From contig JAGPYM010000057.1 of NCBI GenBank assembly GCA_020736575.1, positions 62,001 to 126,000 of the forward strand: a stretch of 64,000 bases of DNA, in the 5' to 3' direction. This stretch comes from Thelonectria olida (taxonomy: Eukaryota; Ascomycota; Sordariomycetes; Hypocreales; Nectriaceae). The notes under the pieces are model-generated. The model had not been told where the DNA came from. It saw only the letters and a program-made list of their open reading frames with translations, and searched no databases. The position numbers were made by a program, and so were the translations under genes. Positions 35,792-47,858 of this stretch are shown here, piece after piece. Every line of letters begins with the position of its first letter. The first letter of the stretch is position 1.

Positions 35792-38700
35792 ACGTATGAT
35801 TGTTTTGCTGTCACTATGGTCGTTACAGATAACATTCCACGAGCGCGCGACAATCAGAAACACACCTCCCCGCAGCACTCTTCACTGCAGCGCATTTCAT
35901 AGTAGTACCACTCACTGTCGCATCCTCCTCTGAGTACACACTGCCCTTTTCATTCTGGCGCATTTCATCGTAGCGCACTTGGCTAGCAGCAGAGTCCGTT
36001 GTATGGTCGTAGCACCTTTCGCTGTAGCACTGGCCCCCGTACTGCGCTCAGCGTCGATTTCATCTAGATAGGTGAAGCAGCGAAGAAGGATAGTCGGGGG
36101 TGTGAAGCGACAAATAAACTGGTAAAGAACAAAGAATGTTGAGTGACTAGTTGATAGCCTTCAGCGCTGGGTGACCCTGGCGAGTTGGTGCGTGATAAGA
36201 ACTTTGAGGGTGATCTTGAGATCGAATGTCGTAGCCCAATCTCAGATCATTGCAGATTCCGCCATAACCTCGCGACCATAAAGATAATAGCGGCTATAGC
36301 TATAAGCATTATGACGCCCCAAATGGTCCGCACGAATCGGTGACCTGCATCGGCTATATGGAGGGTCTCAGTCGGAGACGGGAGGGAGGCAATTGTTGAT
36401 GTAGGAGGATAAAAATATCCCTGGATGAGAGCCGGATCGTCAATTGAATCTCAAGTCCGGGCCAGCGGCCACCATCGTCGCCCTCAAGTAGATGCAGCGA
36501 ATGTGATAGACCCGTACAAGGCACTATTTGCGGTGAATCTGTTGCAAGAATGAGACATAATTCCCGTTAGCACCGTTCAGCCACTCAACGAAGCAAAAAA
36601 CGACGAAGCAGGGAGATAAAAGTAGGCAAGGACAGCCAGAAGAAGAGCGGGGATTCCTTCTATGAATCGTCACCTACAGGACAAAGAATGGCTCGAGATT
36701 GGTTCCAGTCTTCACCCTGCAATCTGCCCAACCCGCCGTATCAAGATGGTATAACCATGCAGAGGAGTCTGATGCCAAGCCCGCAGCGGAGACCAAGTCC
36801 GAGAGCAAGGAGGCCGGACCGAGGCCCCAGATCCTCGTGTATTCCCGCATTGGACCAAAGGATTCCCTCTCCCGGCTCTTGGCTGCGTTTTATCCTTCTG
36901 TAGCCACCGAGCAACAGGAGATATGCAGGTCAAAAAGCAAAGGCCGGGCCATTTGGTCGGTGGAAGTGTGACGAAAAGTATTCGGGAGGAACTCCTGCGT
37001 TCGGTTTCCCCGAGGTCTCGTAAAGCCCACAGACCGTGTGAAGGTAAATGGTTTGTATGGCGTGGCACCTCAGCTGAAGGCTACCAAGCACATCATTTGT
37101 CCACATACGTAATACCACTATCAGTCACGCCCATGACAGAGGGAGAGAGTAATATCAAGGGTCGAAACGATGTGAGTCTAGGCGTCGTCTCGTGGGAAAG
37201 ATGGCATAAAAGTGGGCGAGACATTCATCGTTACTCGCCCGCATAGGCTCTGCGAGAGGCGGCTGAACACCTGGACGCGGGCAACTCGAAGAATAGAGAC
37301 AATCCACAGCAAACTATTGGCGCAACCCGGGAGTTGAAGTCGGAAGAGGCACAGACACGAATGGCGACTTCTCCAACGGTTCGCAACGGCATTCGTTGCT
37401 TGACGGTAGAGATATGGTCGAGGAAGCTGGGTTAGGTATTTGTAGAGGGCCTCGTGGGCCTGTTTAAAGACGTGCAAAGGGGTCGTCTTTAAGATATGGT
37501 ACGTTGACTGAGAAGGGGCGGCGTTGGTTTCGTCGGTTTCCTTGAGACATCCGGGCCTCGTGGAAAAGATTCTTCCCAGTCGTGCCGCCGCCAATATCCT
37601 TATTCTAGAGGAAGTGGCCTTTGTTGTTTTAGCCCATGAGAACAAAATTAATACAGCCGCTATTCTGCACGAAATTGCACCTCTCAATTGACCGATAGTA
37701 TAGAAAATGTCTGCCTACTGATATGAATTCCATTCTATACTAGTTGCAATCTTGAAATGTAATCCTTCAAGGACCCTGCCATATCATTGTCCACAGTGTC
37801 TTCGGTTTGTCTCAATACCAACACCTCGCCCTCATCCCCATTATTTACTATTTTCAAACATCGATCCCAGTCATTCTTACAAAACGGTGAGATTTTAATA
37901 AGCTTTAGCACCTTGACTAGAATGATAAGTCGGCAACATACATATGGAAAAACTTGCAAGATGACCGGCGTTGGTTCTCATGTAATCTTTCTGGCGCCTG
38001 ATCACATCAGAACTGCAATCGAGCCGTGGTCAACCAACTGTAGGGTGAGCGCCCATCAGATTTGAGGCTTCACCTTGCGGAACCTCGCGAGCTTATCCTA
38101 ATACGCCTGAATGGGGCATCGACTCATAGCGTTACCGATAGTCTATCCTTGGCATAGGTTCTAGCGCGTCGTCAGCCAGCCACTCCCGCACCAAGTCCGT
38201 GTCGTGCCGTGCCGTGCCGTACGCTAGAAGGCATGGCGAACGAGCAAATTTGGATTGCCTCTGCTAATAATGTTCTCATTCAGGGGGTCAGGCAGATCGC
38301 AGCTTTCACTTACCATACACGAGGTCTGCCGCTCAATCTAGGTCGCATCTACTCGCGACTGGATCTGATGGTTGAATGTACTAAATGTAAGACATTGCGC
38401 ACCTTTAGCCGCCTCATCCTGTCGAACTCGCCATACTATTCCAATAGTCTGGCAATAGTCTCGAAATCTCCGTTCTTCTCCACGAACAAGGGATCTGCGA
38501 TCATTTGCCGATTGTACAGTACAGGTCTAGAGGTGAACTGGAACTAGTAAAGCTGCATTAGACGACCCAACTGAGACACCCCGCATCCAGTGATGGGCGT
38601 GGCTAGCAACCGTCACGGAGCGTAGTGTGGCATGGCAATGGGTGCCTTTTTGCTTTTAGGGCGCTTAGAAGCATTGAAATAATCCTATCATACCGGCCCC

Positions 38701-39204
38701 GAACTGCACAATAGTCTCTGTGTATGTACTCGAGAGCACCACGCTTCACATCGTTTGTCTTTCATTAAAGTCGGTTTAAGTCGAGCAGATGGACTACAAT
38801 ATGAAGAGCATGCATGAGCCGTGCTCCCGTCTTTCAAGCTACCCTGTCGCAGTTCGTGATCCTCACCCCCTCGCTAGCCAGCCTTCTGAAGGATCAGCTC
38901 AAGGAATAAGCCTTTCAAGATGAGGCACCCTGCCATCGTCCCGACAATGCGTGAGTCAACCAGGCCAAGCACCGATGCATCTGATAAAAGCCCGTCGTAG
39001 GTTTCACAGTCAGCGAGTTCGCCTCAGAAAGACTTCTTCAAGCCTCGTGGTAAAAGTCTTTGTTTATACATTTCATCAACTACCCGGCATACCCTGAAAT
39101 TATCTTAGGACATCGGCAGACAGGATTCGAGCCGCCCACTACACGCCATGTATCGTTTCTCAAGATCACACTCGTAATGTTTTAATGTCACATCAAAACC
39201 TTCT
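35792..39204. other. 3.4-kb intergenic region, no supported gene
   Basis: No recognisable product. The word GCGCATTTCAT(A/C)GTAG occurs at 35890-35905 and 35958-35973. Three GTGCC(GTGCC)GT units lie near 38202-38220. ORFs at 36699-36971 (plus, 90 codons), 37178-37687 (minus, 169 codons) and 38209-38547 (plus, 112 codons) are the longest but lack motifs and plausible splicing; I regard them as chance or relic frames. Confidence 0.4.
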
Positions 39205-40539
39205 CTACTTACGCCAATACTGCTTAGCCTTCCTCGAACGACCAATTCCCAGAGCCAAACGGGCTTCAACAGACTCATGCTTCGCAAGGCGGTCCCATAG
39301 CGCCAGCACGCTTGTCTTGATCTCGGCAACATTGTCTTCGGAAACTTTCGGGGGATTCTCAGGGTCAAGAAAGCCCGCGTTTCGGAGTTGCTCGTCGTGG
39401 CCCCCAGGCGACGCCCGACCAAGAGTGTTGGGGTCGCAGGCATATGCCAGGATGTGGCATAAATCCGACACCTGCTCTGTCTCCGATTTGTTCTTGAACT
39501 TCTCGTTGAGGGACTGGAGAAACAACGGCGACGAGAGGGAGTCATCACTTTGTTTCCCCGTCTCAAATAGATAGCCCACAATTGAGTGCACAATAGGATA
39601 CTTGGTCAAGTTTGTCTGATCAGACTTCCAACCGTCGAGAGCTGCACCCAAGGCACGCGAGTTATCGATCTTGAGCTGCTGTAGTACGTACAGCAACCAC
39701 GAGAGAGATCCCACACGGTAGTTCTCATTTGCAGAATCATGGGGCGCGTACTGCTGCACAAATGTGCCAACCTCGAATTGGCTGGCAAAGGGGCGTGTCT
39801 GATTGGCGATACGGGTTTCCATGGATGCCTTGAGCTGGCCAAGCATGACCTCGCCAGTTCGCATAAGGCCATTGATGCCATCTAGCATGCGGACCTCTTC
39901 GATTGAGAGTGCACCATTCAGGGTCTTGTAGGCAAGATCATGGTTGACCTCTGACCAAGCATGCATGAGGAGGGACGCAACCTGGATCTCAATCTTGGAA
40001 GTAGCGTACTGTTGTTGATCCTCTGACAGGCGGTCTGCTCCGAGTTCAAGGCGAAGATGAGTTGCTCTGTACCCAGCAAACTCATTACGGTATTGCCCTT
40101 CCTCCTCCGTCAGGGTGGATTCACATGTATGGCCGGCCAACCTCTTGATGTTGGCGTTGGCAAAGACCTGATCCAGCAGCAGCTCGACTTCGCGTCGCTG
40201 GCTTGGAAAGTACAAAGCAATGCGGACGCCAGAAAGGTCTACAAGATCTTTCTTGATGTCGTCCACGGTTTGGTAGTTCTTCTCCTTGTGGCGGTTCTTG
40301 AGCTTTTCGAGAAGCCGGTCGGGCCGCTTTGCCCGGGAGGTGATGATGGCCGGGATGCCGCTCTCGCTGAGAACCTTGCGGCAGCGCTCTTCGGCGAGGG
40401 TGGCCACTTGGGTGTAGAAGGCCAAGTCGTAATTATCGACAAAGTCGGAAAGTAAAGTAAGAGACATTTTGGGATGAAGGATACCAGGAAGATGGCGATT
40501 GGGTTCTGGAGGTTGGAAGATTGAATGAGGATGGGCCAT
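39205..40539 (-). CDS. RelA/SpoT-type (p)ppGpp synthetase-like protein
   Basis: Single exon, 444 aa from the first ATG at 40539 (a second ATG at 40467 gives 420 aa and removes a tail with no visible role). The RelA/SpoT nucleotidyltransferase domain covers about residues 40-210: SRAKRPDRLLEKLKNR (68-83), corresponding to the ATP-binding basic segment; DLSGVRI (101-107); EFAGYRATHLRLEL (153-166); and EIQVASLLMHAWSEVNHDLAYK region (184-205) with the catalytic-type Glu. The usual EIQIRT Arg is replaced (EIQVAS). No HD hydrolase, TGS or ACT domain is present, so it resembles small alarmone synthetases with a helical C-terminal extension. Bacterial relatives transfer pyrophosphate from ATP to GDP/GTP. 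Fungal members are known from genomes, but I know of no settled role. No signal peptide or membrane helix. The frame is intact. Confidence 0.85.
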   Translation of the reverse strand: MAHPHSIFQPPEPNRHLPGILHPKMSLTLLSDFVDNYDLAFYTQVATLAEERCRKVLSESGIPAIITSRAKRPDRLLEKLKNRHKEKNYQTVDDIKKDLVDLSGVRIALYFPSQRREVELLLDQVFANANIKRLAGHTCESTLTEEEGQYRNEFAGYRATHLRLELGADRLSEDQQQYATSKIEIQVASLLMHAWSEVNHDLAYKTLNGALSIEEVRMLDGINGLMRTGEVMLGQLKASMETRIANQTRPFASQFEVGTFVQQYAPHDSANENYRVGSLSWLLYVLQQLKIDNSRALGAALDGWKSDQTNLTKYPIVHSIVGYLFETGKQSDDSLSSPLFLQSLNEKFKNKSETEQVSDLCHILAYACDPNTLGRASPGGHDEQLRNAGFLDPENPPKVSEDNVAEIKTSVLALWDRLAKHESVEARLALGIGRSRKAKQYWRK

Positions 40540-40551
40540 TCTAACAGTCAA

Positions 40552-42775
40552 GGGACAGACTGCCTGCTTTTATACGCATTCATTGTTCATAACCAACTCC
40601 ACTTTCTCTTCGAAAATATCAGTTCCCAATGTCTTTCAGGCTTTAGATTCCCCGCCGCTCCATCAGGCCAAAAGTTACCTTGATTAGATCCGAGTGCGTT
40701 GATAGTCCCGAACCATCGTTACAGCGGTGCAGGCTCAGCTAGCCACTTTATTTGAACGGCACGCGCTCTGATACCCAATACGGTATGGCAACAGCTGTTC
40801 GAGACCCTGCGGGGAAAGGAGCGATGTGGGCGTTTGGCCCCTGTCAAGACGACTATCGGCAAAAAACATCATCCCCACATGCACGACTGGAAGACAATGA
40901 CGCGAACTATTGACGCGAACTAGTGCCATAATGTGATACACTCTCAGCTGAAGATCGTCTAGGATCCAGGGTCCCGAACGGGGTAGTCTATTGGCAATAG
41001 ACCAACACATGGGTAGCTGAGCATTTCAACCCGGTATATGGCTGCACCTGGTCAGTCATATCAGTCCTTGACGACCGAGCACTGGCATTAATTAAGACTA
41101 CAACTGGATCAATACCAACCATTTCTACACTCCAACGATGGCCCACACCTGGTTGTTGACATATCCATCGCTGTGCTCCCTGCAGCGAATGGGTGATCTA
41201 TGTCGTACAATTAGCAATGACGTGAGCACGTGAGTAGTCTCGGGCCTCGACTTCGCCACTCTTAATGTCAGCAGCTGATCATCTCATAAACCGGGGTGCC
41301 GTCTTGTCAAAGATGTCTCAAGCCTGGGCACATCTGCCGGGGATATGACATGCCGTTGCGGATGATCAACACTGGTCTCGTTCACGGAGCCCAAGCATCC
41401 TCACTGGCACTTATTCAAGATGTGCCCGATTCTTCCCATCCGTTGCGGGCTCATCGCACATGGTCCGCCCTGTTTCCAGCCGTTGCCCCTTTCAGTGCAA
41501 AAGCGCCATGAAAACAGTGTCGTACAGAGCCCCAAACATTCTACACGTCAGGTTCCCGGAGGCCTACCAGGGGGAAACCTTTTAGAAATTTTATCCCAGT
41601 TTTCTGATTCCTCAGTGATTGTGTTTCAGAGTGCCCGAGCCTGGTTCTCCTCAAAGTAATTACAATAGCTCTCACCTACACACGATCAAAGACTAAATTA
41701 GGGATTGCTCGCACGGAGAACATGACTCCAACACTATGATTGAGGTAGACTCCCCAAAAAGCAGCTCTTAAACGATGAAAGAATTTCAGACGAGCTGTAT
41801 CAATCTACCTCAACATACATCCGGTGGAATGTGTAATCGAGGACATGAGCGTGGGCAATGACGGGCAGCAGATCGTTGTTTCTACGACTGGAGAGCCTGT
41901 CAGAGTAAAAAGAATAACTGACGGTAGCAGGGTAACGCAATTTGTTGGATCAGCTTCGGACGAATCTTTCCAGCTCTACCTCAACACACAAGCGAAATGA
42001 TAGCCCCAGAAACGACAGGCAATAAAGATAGCTTGGTATACCTTCGCAAGTGCTATTCAAGAAAAAAAAAGCTCACATGAATAATACCGGAAGAATTGGC
42101 AAGCAGAGGCGAGCGCAAAATGGTAACAACTGGTCATGGTTACATTGATCGGAATCTGCGCCAGCTGGTCTTATCCATTCAATTCTATATTTCTCAGGTT
42201 AAGTGGCAGGGAATTTTGGATTCTTCATGACGTCTCGGCTCAGTCTATAATCAGCATTGGGCACCTGGAAGGGGGAGACTGGCATTAAAGCAGGTTAAAT
42301 CATGAGTGCGGGGGGTGTCAGACAATTGGCTTCCAAGGGGATCATTGATGGCACCAGTCAATTGATGAGTTTTACCTAAGGAGCAGGAACTCAATGACAA
42401 GATGCACTGAGTTGTGCGGCTCTTTATACATAAATGAAAGAATCGCCTGTTTAGGCAGTAGCAGCTGCATGCGTGGGGTATGGTATGGCTGATATACGAC
42501 ACTATGGTAGTACAGGAGGCACCGATCAGAGTGGCTCAGGAGAACTCAAAACATGACACTATGGAAAAGAATCTATAAAGAATGATGCCGGTTGATCAAT
42601 GTGCACGGGTCTTCTTCCCGGGGCTGACAGGCAAAGACAAAGCCATGGACAACAACACGTTATGAAAGCAGGATGGTGGGCTCAGTATCCTTTCTCCATC
42701 CGGAAGCTTATGCTATTTTTTGAGATGCCTGAAGAGCAAATACAGGCATATTTTGACCTATCTAATACGACAATC
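40552..42775. other. 2.2-kb intergenic region with a transcription-factor relic
   Basis: Apart from the Zn2Cys6 fragment at 41290-41660, no gene is supported. A short open stretch at about 41830-42000 (encoding DMSVGNDGQQIVVSTTGEPV and ending in TGA) reads like protein but has no start and is unidentified. It lies between the RelA/SpoT-like gene and the 3' end of the large-protein cluster. Confidence 0.4.
41290..41660 (+). pseudogene. Zn2Cys6 transcription factor fragment
   Basis: VPSCQRCLKPGHICRGYD matches the second half of a fungal Zn2Cys6 cluster (CX2CX6C), but the first three cysteines are absent and a TAA precedes it. The frame shifts near 41500: the first frame ends SAKAP*, and the next frame continues KRHENSVVQSPKHSTRQV to a stop at about 41659. 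The rest of the regulator is missing. A relic. Confidence 0.5.
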
Positions 42776-45700
42776 TCACGAATCCGTGCTGCCTAGCGGT
42801 TTCGTCAAGAGCAGAAATCCCTCTATCGACGTGTATGGCGCCGGATCCAGCCGTAGCTTACCATCTATGTTTGGAGTATAAATCAGCACATCAATCATGA
42901 CACGAGGTACATATCCCGTGTAGAACGGAAAAGTGTGCAAGAAGGGGACCGAAAAACACAGCTTGGATCTCAAAATAGAGCCAAAAAAAAGAAAAAGAAG
43001 TCCCTTACCGTCCTCGCCCACATCCAACGCATTATACCTCCTCGCCTTCTCTCCGTCTTCCCCGTCGACAGGATACGGCTGCAGCCACGACCACACAGCC
43101 TTACTTCCGGCGGCCCGGATCGGTAGCCGCAGGGCTGCCGTGTCCGGCTGCGTGTGGATGTTCTTCTGCGTTTCCACCCATGTGTCTGCTTCAAGTGGAT
43201 GCGCTTCGTCATACGTTGATCGGACGTCACGAGACACCAGAATAGGTCCAAGGTGGAAGAAAGCGCCTAATCGAGGAAGCTTTTTAGCGATTCCCAGGGA
43301 AAAGAAAGAGAATGTTGTATGTCGAAGCGAATTCAAGAGATAGAAAAACACCTACTCATCTTTTGGAGAGCACGTTGAACAGCCCAGGCTGGCATACGAA
43401 GAGATTTTATCGGGAGGATCGGGCTGTATATGTGGGTTGAACTGTATGGGTCGATGAGCATGGTCTTGACTAGGTATTTCGTAGCATGAGAGGCTCCAAA
43501 ACTTCCGTTGTTCAGCGGGCTGACGGGGTCTACATAATAAGGGCTTATGCTCGGGAAGTTTTCAGGTAATATAGGAGCTCGCGGATCACCGGACGGGGTG
43601 GCTCCCGACGCCGGGAAGTACGTGTAGAAGGTGTCCCATGTTGTGGCGCCGGATGTGTCATTTTCAGTATCAAAGTAGCCTACCATTCCATCGAACGGCC
43701 TCTCTTTGTCACCAATTTTTATTGGAAATTTATAGGAGAATAGAATGTCAGCAGCGGAAGGTGTTGTTGGGACACGACTAGGTGGCCGTGCGGATTGAGA
43801 CTCCAGCGGTGGGAGGGCCAATTCGAGGCTGACCCCGACGTTCACAAGGGCCAGCGGCTTTCCGACAATAGATGTGGAATAGGCGGCGTAGTCGGCTGGA
43901 GCATATGGCATGGTCTCCACTGCGTCGACAACCACCTCATACAAGGCCTGTAGATACGCAGGGCCGGTGACCGGTTCGGTCATTTTCCCGATGAGCTCCA
44001 CTAGCTGAGGGGATACTGGAAAGGAGTTGTTCTTGGGAGGATCAAAAGGTAACCATTTGGGTCTTGCAATGCTTCCCATTGGACCCTAATCACCCACATC
44101 CATACATTCAGCGGGAGAAACGAGACAGCATGGTCAGGATACTTACCCCAAGGGACAGCTCAATGTAGAAGGTGCCATCGGAAGTAAAGAATTGCAGGCC
44201 ATAGTCTGCGTAGTTTATGATGATCCTACCAATTGTCGTCAGATCCTCGAACTTCATGACAATGACAACCGGAATAGACGTAACTCACCATCCCCATGCC
44301 GGCTGGTCCCAATCTTCGGCTGCCTTCCATCCGGAAAATGCCTCGTCACTCCCCGTCGGAGAAAGGAAGTCGAGATTTATTCTCGTAGCCTGGTTTATTG
44401 CCGGGGTGAGCTGCACAAAGGGACATAGCGGATATCCGCTTGGGAAGTGCGGGTCCGCCTCCGTCAGAGGCGCAACCGTGTTCAGGTGATTTGTGCCTTC
44501 GAGAAGTCCAGGACAGACCTGGTCGCCAAGACAAGGGTACATTGTTTTGGGTAACTGGGTAGGCTTGAAGAGTGGAGGGTCTGGGTCGATGCCGCTGATG
44601 ACCTGGCCGAATTTGTCGACGATATTCATCTTGGTGAAGTACAACTGCCCGTGTGTGACGCCCTTGAATGGCTGGTTAGCGGCCTGGGAGAAGTCCACCA
44701 GATTTCCATATGGAGTCTGAGCGGTCTCTCCCGCTATCCTCCGCATATCCGCTGGTCTCATTCCGATGGGGGTCACAGCTGTCACTCCCGGTCGCAAGGG
44801 GATTCCATTCGCTTCACCGGGGACGCGCAAGTTGGGCTGAACGTGTGAGCCCTCAAAGAGCGTCAGTAGATTGCTAGTCAAGCCGCTAATGTCTGAAGAC
44901 GCAAACTTGAGTTTGCCGACATTATCCAGAAGCTCTTGCTTTTGCTCTGGAGTGAGCGCGACTCCCGGGGTATCGATTATCTGTTCAACCAGTGCTTTCA
45001 AGTTGACTGAAGGCTGAGGGAGAAGAATGATCCGGCCAGCCACAACACGCTGATCATCGAGATTGGAAGGATCATCCGCAAGTGGCTCCTTGACTCCGTA
45101 GCGCACCTGGGCGTGATTGTTACCGACAGGAGAGTTCAGGATCTGGAGAGACCATTTCTCAAAGGCTATATCAAAGTAGATTGCCTCCCATTCGATGAAC
45201 AACGGGACCCAAGGCTGGCCGGACCATTTCTTAAAGCCGATTTCAGCGCTGTGATCGCCGGCAGAGAGGGCTTGATGAAGTAGAAAGGAAATTCCCTCGG
45301 CGATTCTGACATCGCCAATCTTCTCGGCATTGACGCTTGGTTGGTATCTTCTGTCGGTGATAAACCGGGCAGGAATGGTTTCGAGATATCTTGGATCCCA
45401 TCCCGAGTCCATTCCAGCGATGCAGAGAGTCGGGTCTGACTTCTGGAAAAATGTAGGCTGCGGTATACGTCGAGCCTGGACGAGTGGCGGTAACGTTGTG
45501 CCTTCGTCTTTCCGGACAATCACCTCGATCTGATCCTGGAGACCGGTGGTGGGATTTGAAATCAGGTCTACCAGCTCAATCAGCTGCTTTCGAAGGACTT
45601 CTACTTGCGTCTGGTAAGACTGTTGAAGGGCGGCGCTTGCATTATTTGGCTCCGATACAAACTTCCACCAAACCGCAAACAAGGCCCAGCGGGTGTGCCG

Positions 45701-47242
45701 CAGCTTTCGGGTGGCAGCGTCAAGATGGAACTGCAAACCATTTACGGCGATGAGATAGTCCACTTCGGTTTTCCCGTTGGCGTCCTTGTCCACCGCGTTC
45801 GGCTGAGCAGGGGCGCCGCCGGGAGGAGCTTTGCCATCATACTGCCAGGAATTTCCTGCCGCCGTGGGTTGGAAGTTGTGTGCGTAGATTAGATCCGCCG
45901 CCTTGACACGGGAGTCGTAGCTGTCTTCGCTGGCATACAGCAGCTCGCTGAGGTTGAGAATCTCCCTGGCCACCGAATCTGCACCGTCTTTATGGGCTTC
46001 CAGAAAGCTGAGAATCGCATCCAGCCCCGTGGTCCCGACAGAAACAGGCTCCATGTTCACGCTCGAAGTAAACAAATCTGCAAGTTTCTCTGCGGGAATG
46101 TCGGGCTTCTTGGATCGGTCGAACCGAACGTCGTATATCGTGCCGAAGCTCAACAGCCTGGTGGCATCCCGGGAGGCCAAGTAATCGGCAGGCGTCTTTT
46201 CGTCAAGCTCGCAGAACAGAGCGAGCAGACGGTCAACCATGGTGGCCTTGTCGGGATTCACGCCGAGCGGATCTGACTCCTGGGCCGAGTGCCAGCCAAT
46301 GACGATGTACTGGCAATTTGCCTGTCTCAGGAGAAACTTTTTGCCCTCCGCCGTCTCCGCCTCGAGGTTATCAATCATGGAGAAGACGTTGGCGTTGTGC
46401 ATGGTGTTGTCGGCGAAGGAGAAGTTGGAGGAATTCATCGCAGTCAGCGGGACGCGCGGGACAGCGGTGCCTCTCTCGGTCCACGTTTCGACGGGAATCT
46501 TCTCGCCAATGTACACGGCGGCCTGCTTATTGAGGACATTTGGAGATCTTTCGTCGCCGGACGTGTAATTCACGTACGGGGACACATCCGTCTCTAGGTC
46601 GACATCCGGGCCCAGCTCGTCGACATCCCACAGCCTGTCGCTTTCCACCACCCAGCCCGTAACCTGCTTGTCTTTGGGCACGACGGGCGTGGAAGACTTG
46701 ATGGAGCGGGCCACGAGCCAGCGGTTGGGCACTGGACGGAACGTCGGGTTGGGAGAGGCATTTTGGTTCGTCCTGGGCGGTTTGGTGCCATCTGCTGCCG
46801 CCGTTGCAGCGCGGTATAGACGCGGGAGGCTCCAGTGCAGATGCACGCCCAGGCGGTTGATGCGGAGCGGCGGCGTGACAACCTTCTCTGGCTGCGAGGG
46901 ATCCAGGACCGAGAAGTCGGTCGTTTCGGTGGCAGAAATCCGTGCGTTCAGCGAAGCCGGCTGGGCGCGGTGAACATCCACGGGGGGCAGAATATCAGCC
47001 CGTATTTCAGCGTTGTCCGGACGGAGGCCGTGATAGTCGGGCTGTGTGACGGGGGCAATGCGAACTGGACCCGTGTCACACACCTTGTCGTTCAAGATGA
47101 AGGCGTCGAGATCCATGGGAATGTAGACGGCCGGCAAGAAGCTTTCGCGCACGAGTGGCTCCATTTTGGATTTGATATTGTTTGTTCTGGTGGTGCTGCA
47201 GTTGCTGGGGACTGGGCGCAGGGCGATTTCCAGCAGCGCCAA
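42776..47242 (-). CDS. P1: giant uncharacterised protein of the large-protein cluster
   Basis: Model: complement(join(42776..42864,43009..43266,43356..44085,44147..44225,44289..47242)), 1369 aa; all four introns are GT-AG and in phase. The first in-frame ATG giving a natural N-terminus is at 47164 (MEPLVRESFLPAVYIP), the open frame reaching 47242. Landmarks: ILPPVDVHRAQPASLNARI, RLGVHLHWSLPRLYR, VPNRWLVAR, GWVVESDRLWDVDELGPDVD; near the end INYADYGLQFFTSDGTFYIE, then RPKWLPFDPP and LDPAPYTSIEGFLLL. No signal peptide, membrane helix or enzyme motif. I recall closely similar wording (LHW-LP, PNRWLV, NYADxGLQFFxPDGTFY) from large uncharacterised bacterial proteins, so a bacterial origin is suspected. 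Head-to-head with P2. Its introns all lie in the last third, as if gained or added after transfer. Function unknown. Confidence 0.85.
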
Positions 47243-47858
47243 CGCCGAAATGCAAACTGTAGCCCGCGACGTGAGAGGCGGAGATGGAGAGAGAGTTGTG
47301 GGCAGCCCAGTGGAAAGCAGCGTAACTAATGGTAGTTAGGCATAATTATCATTAACATTTCTTTGGCGGATGCAGCTGTAACTGGCTACTGCGCGGCTGA
47401 AGGCAACTGTTCTGGATGGTGCATCGGGGTTCAGCTGCCAGCCACGGCCGCCCCCCAAGCACCAGGGGGGGGCAGAGCTCCCACCAATCAATCTGTCGAT
47501 TGATTGATTGTTGTCAGCTCTGTCGGGAGGGCCGCATCACTAGCTGAACGCCGTTGATGCTGCCTCCCAGCCACGCCGGCCATCGGGCCACGTAAGACGG
47601 GAGAATAGGGCTGCTAATGCGACGCGGAAGTCTGACGCTGTTGATTTCATCCGCTGAGGGGCTTTGCTCTGGTACTGGACCCACCCGCCAACATTCAGCC
47701 CTGCCGGCCGCTGCTTGGTTTGTTTGCACGGTTCTTTGATCATCTGCCGACGACCTGACTGACTGCCTTTCTTTCACCTACGGTCGTCTTTCGGGTCTCT
47801 GGGGCTTCTGTGGGCGATGCTGCTTTGACGGTTCTTCTTGCTAATCCAAATCATAGCC
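47243..47858. promoter_or_regulatory. bidirectional promoter of P1 and P2
   Basis: 616 bases between two divergent starts. A perfect 9-bp inverted repeat, CAATCAATC-TGTC-GATTGATTG (47485-47506), and a nearby G8 run (47464-47472) stand out. A single shared regulator for both genes is plausible from the geometry; no known binding motif is claimed. Confidence 0.4.

Noticed and set aside
37178..37687. 169-codon minus-strand ORF as a gene
   Set aside because: No recognisable motif, no good start context, unremarkable composition and no splice sites extending it; kept only as a note in the intergenic entry.
38202..38220. GTGCC tandem units as a CRISPR-like or satellite array
   Set aside because: Only about three 5-base units; too short for anything but a microsatellite. 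No CRISPR arrays are expected or seen in this eukaryotic sequence.
46835..47329. 164-codon plus-strand ORF opposite P1
   Set aside because: Antisense shadow of the conserved N-terminal region of P1.
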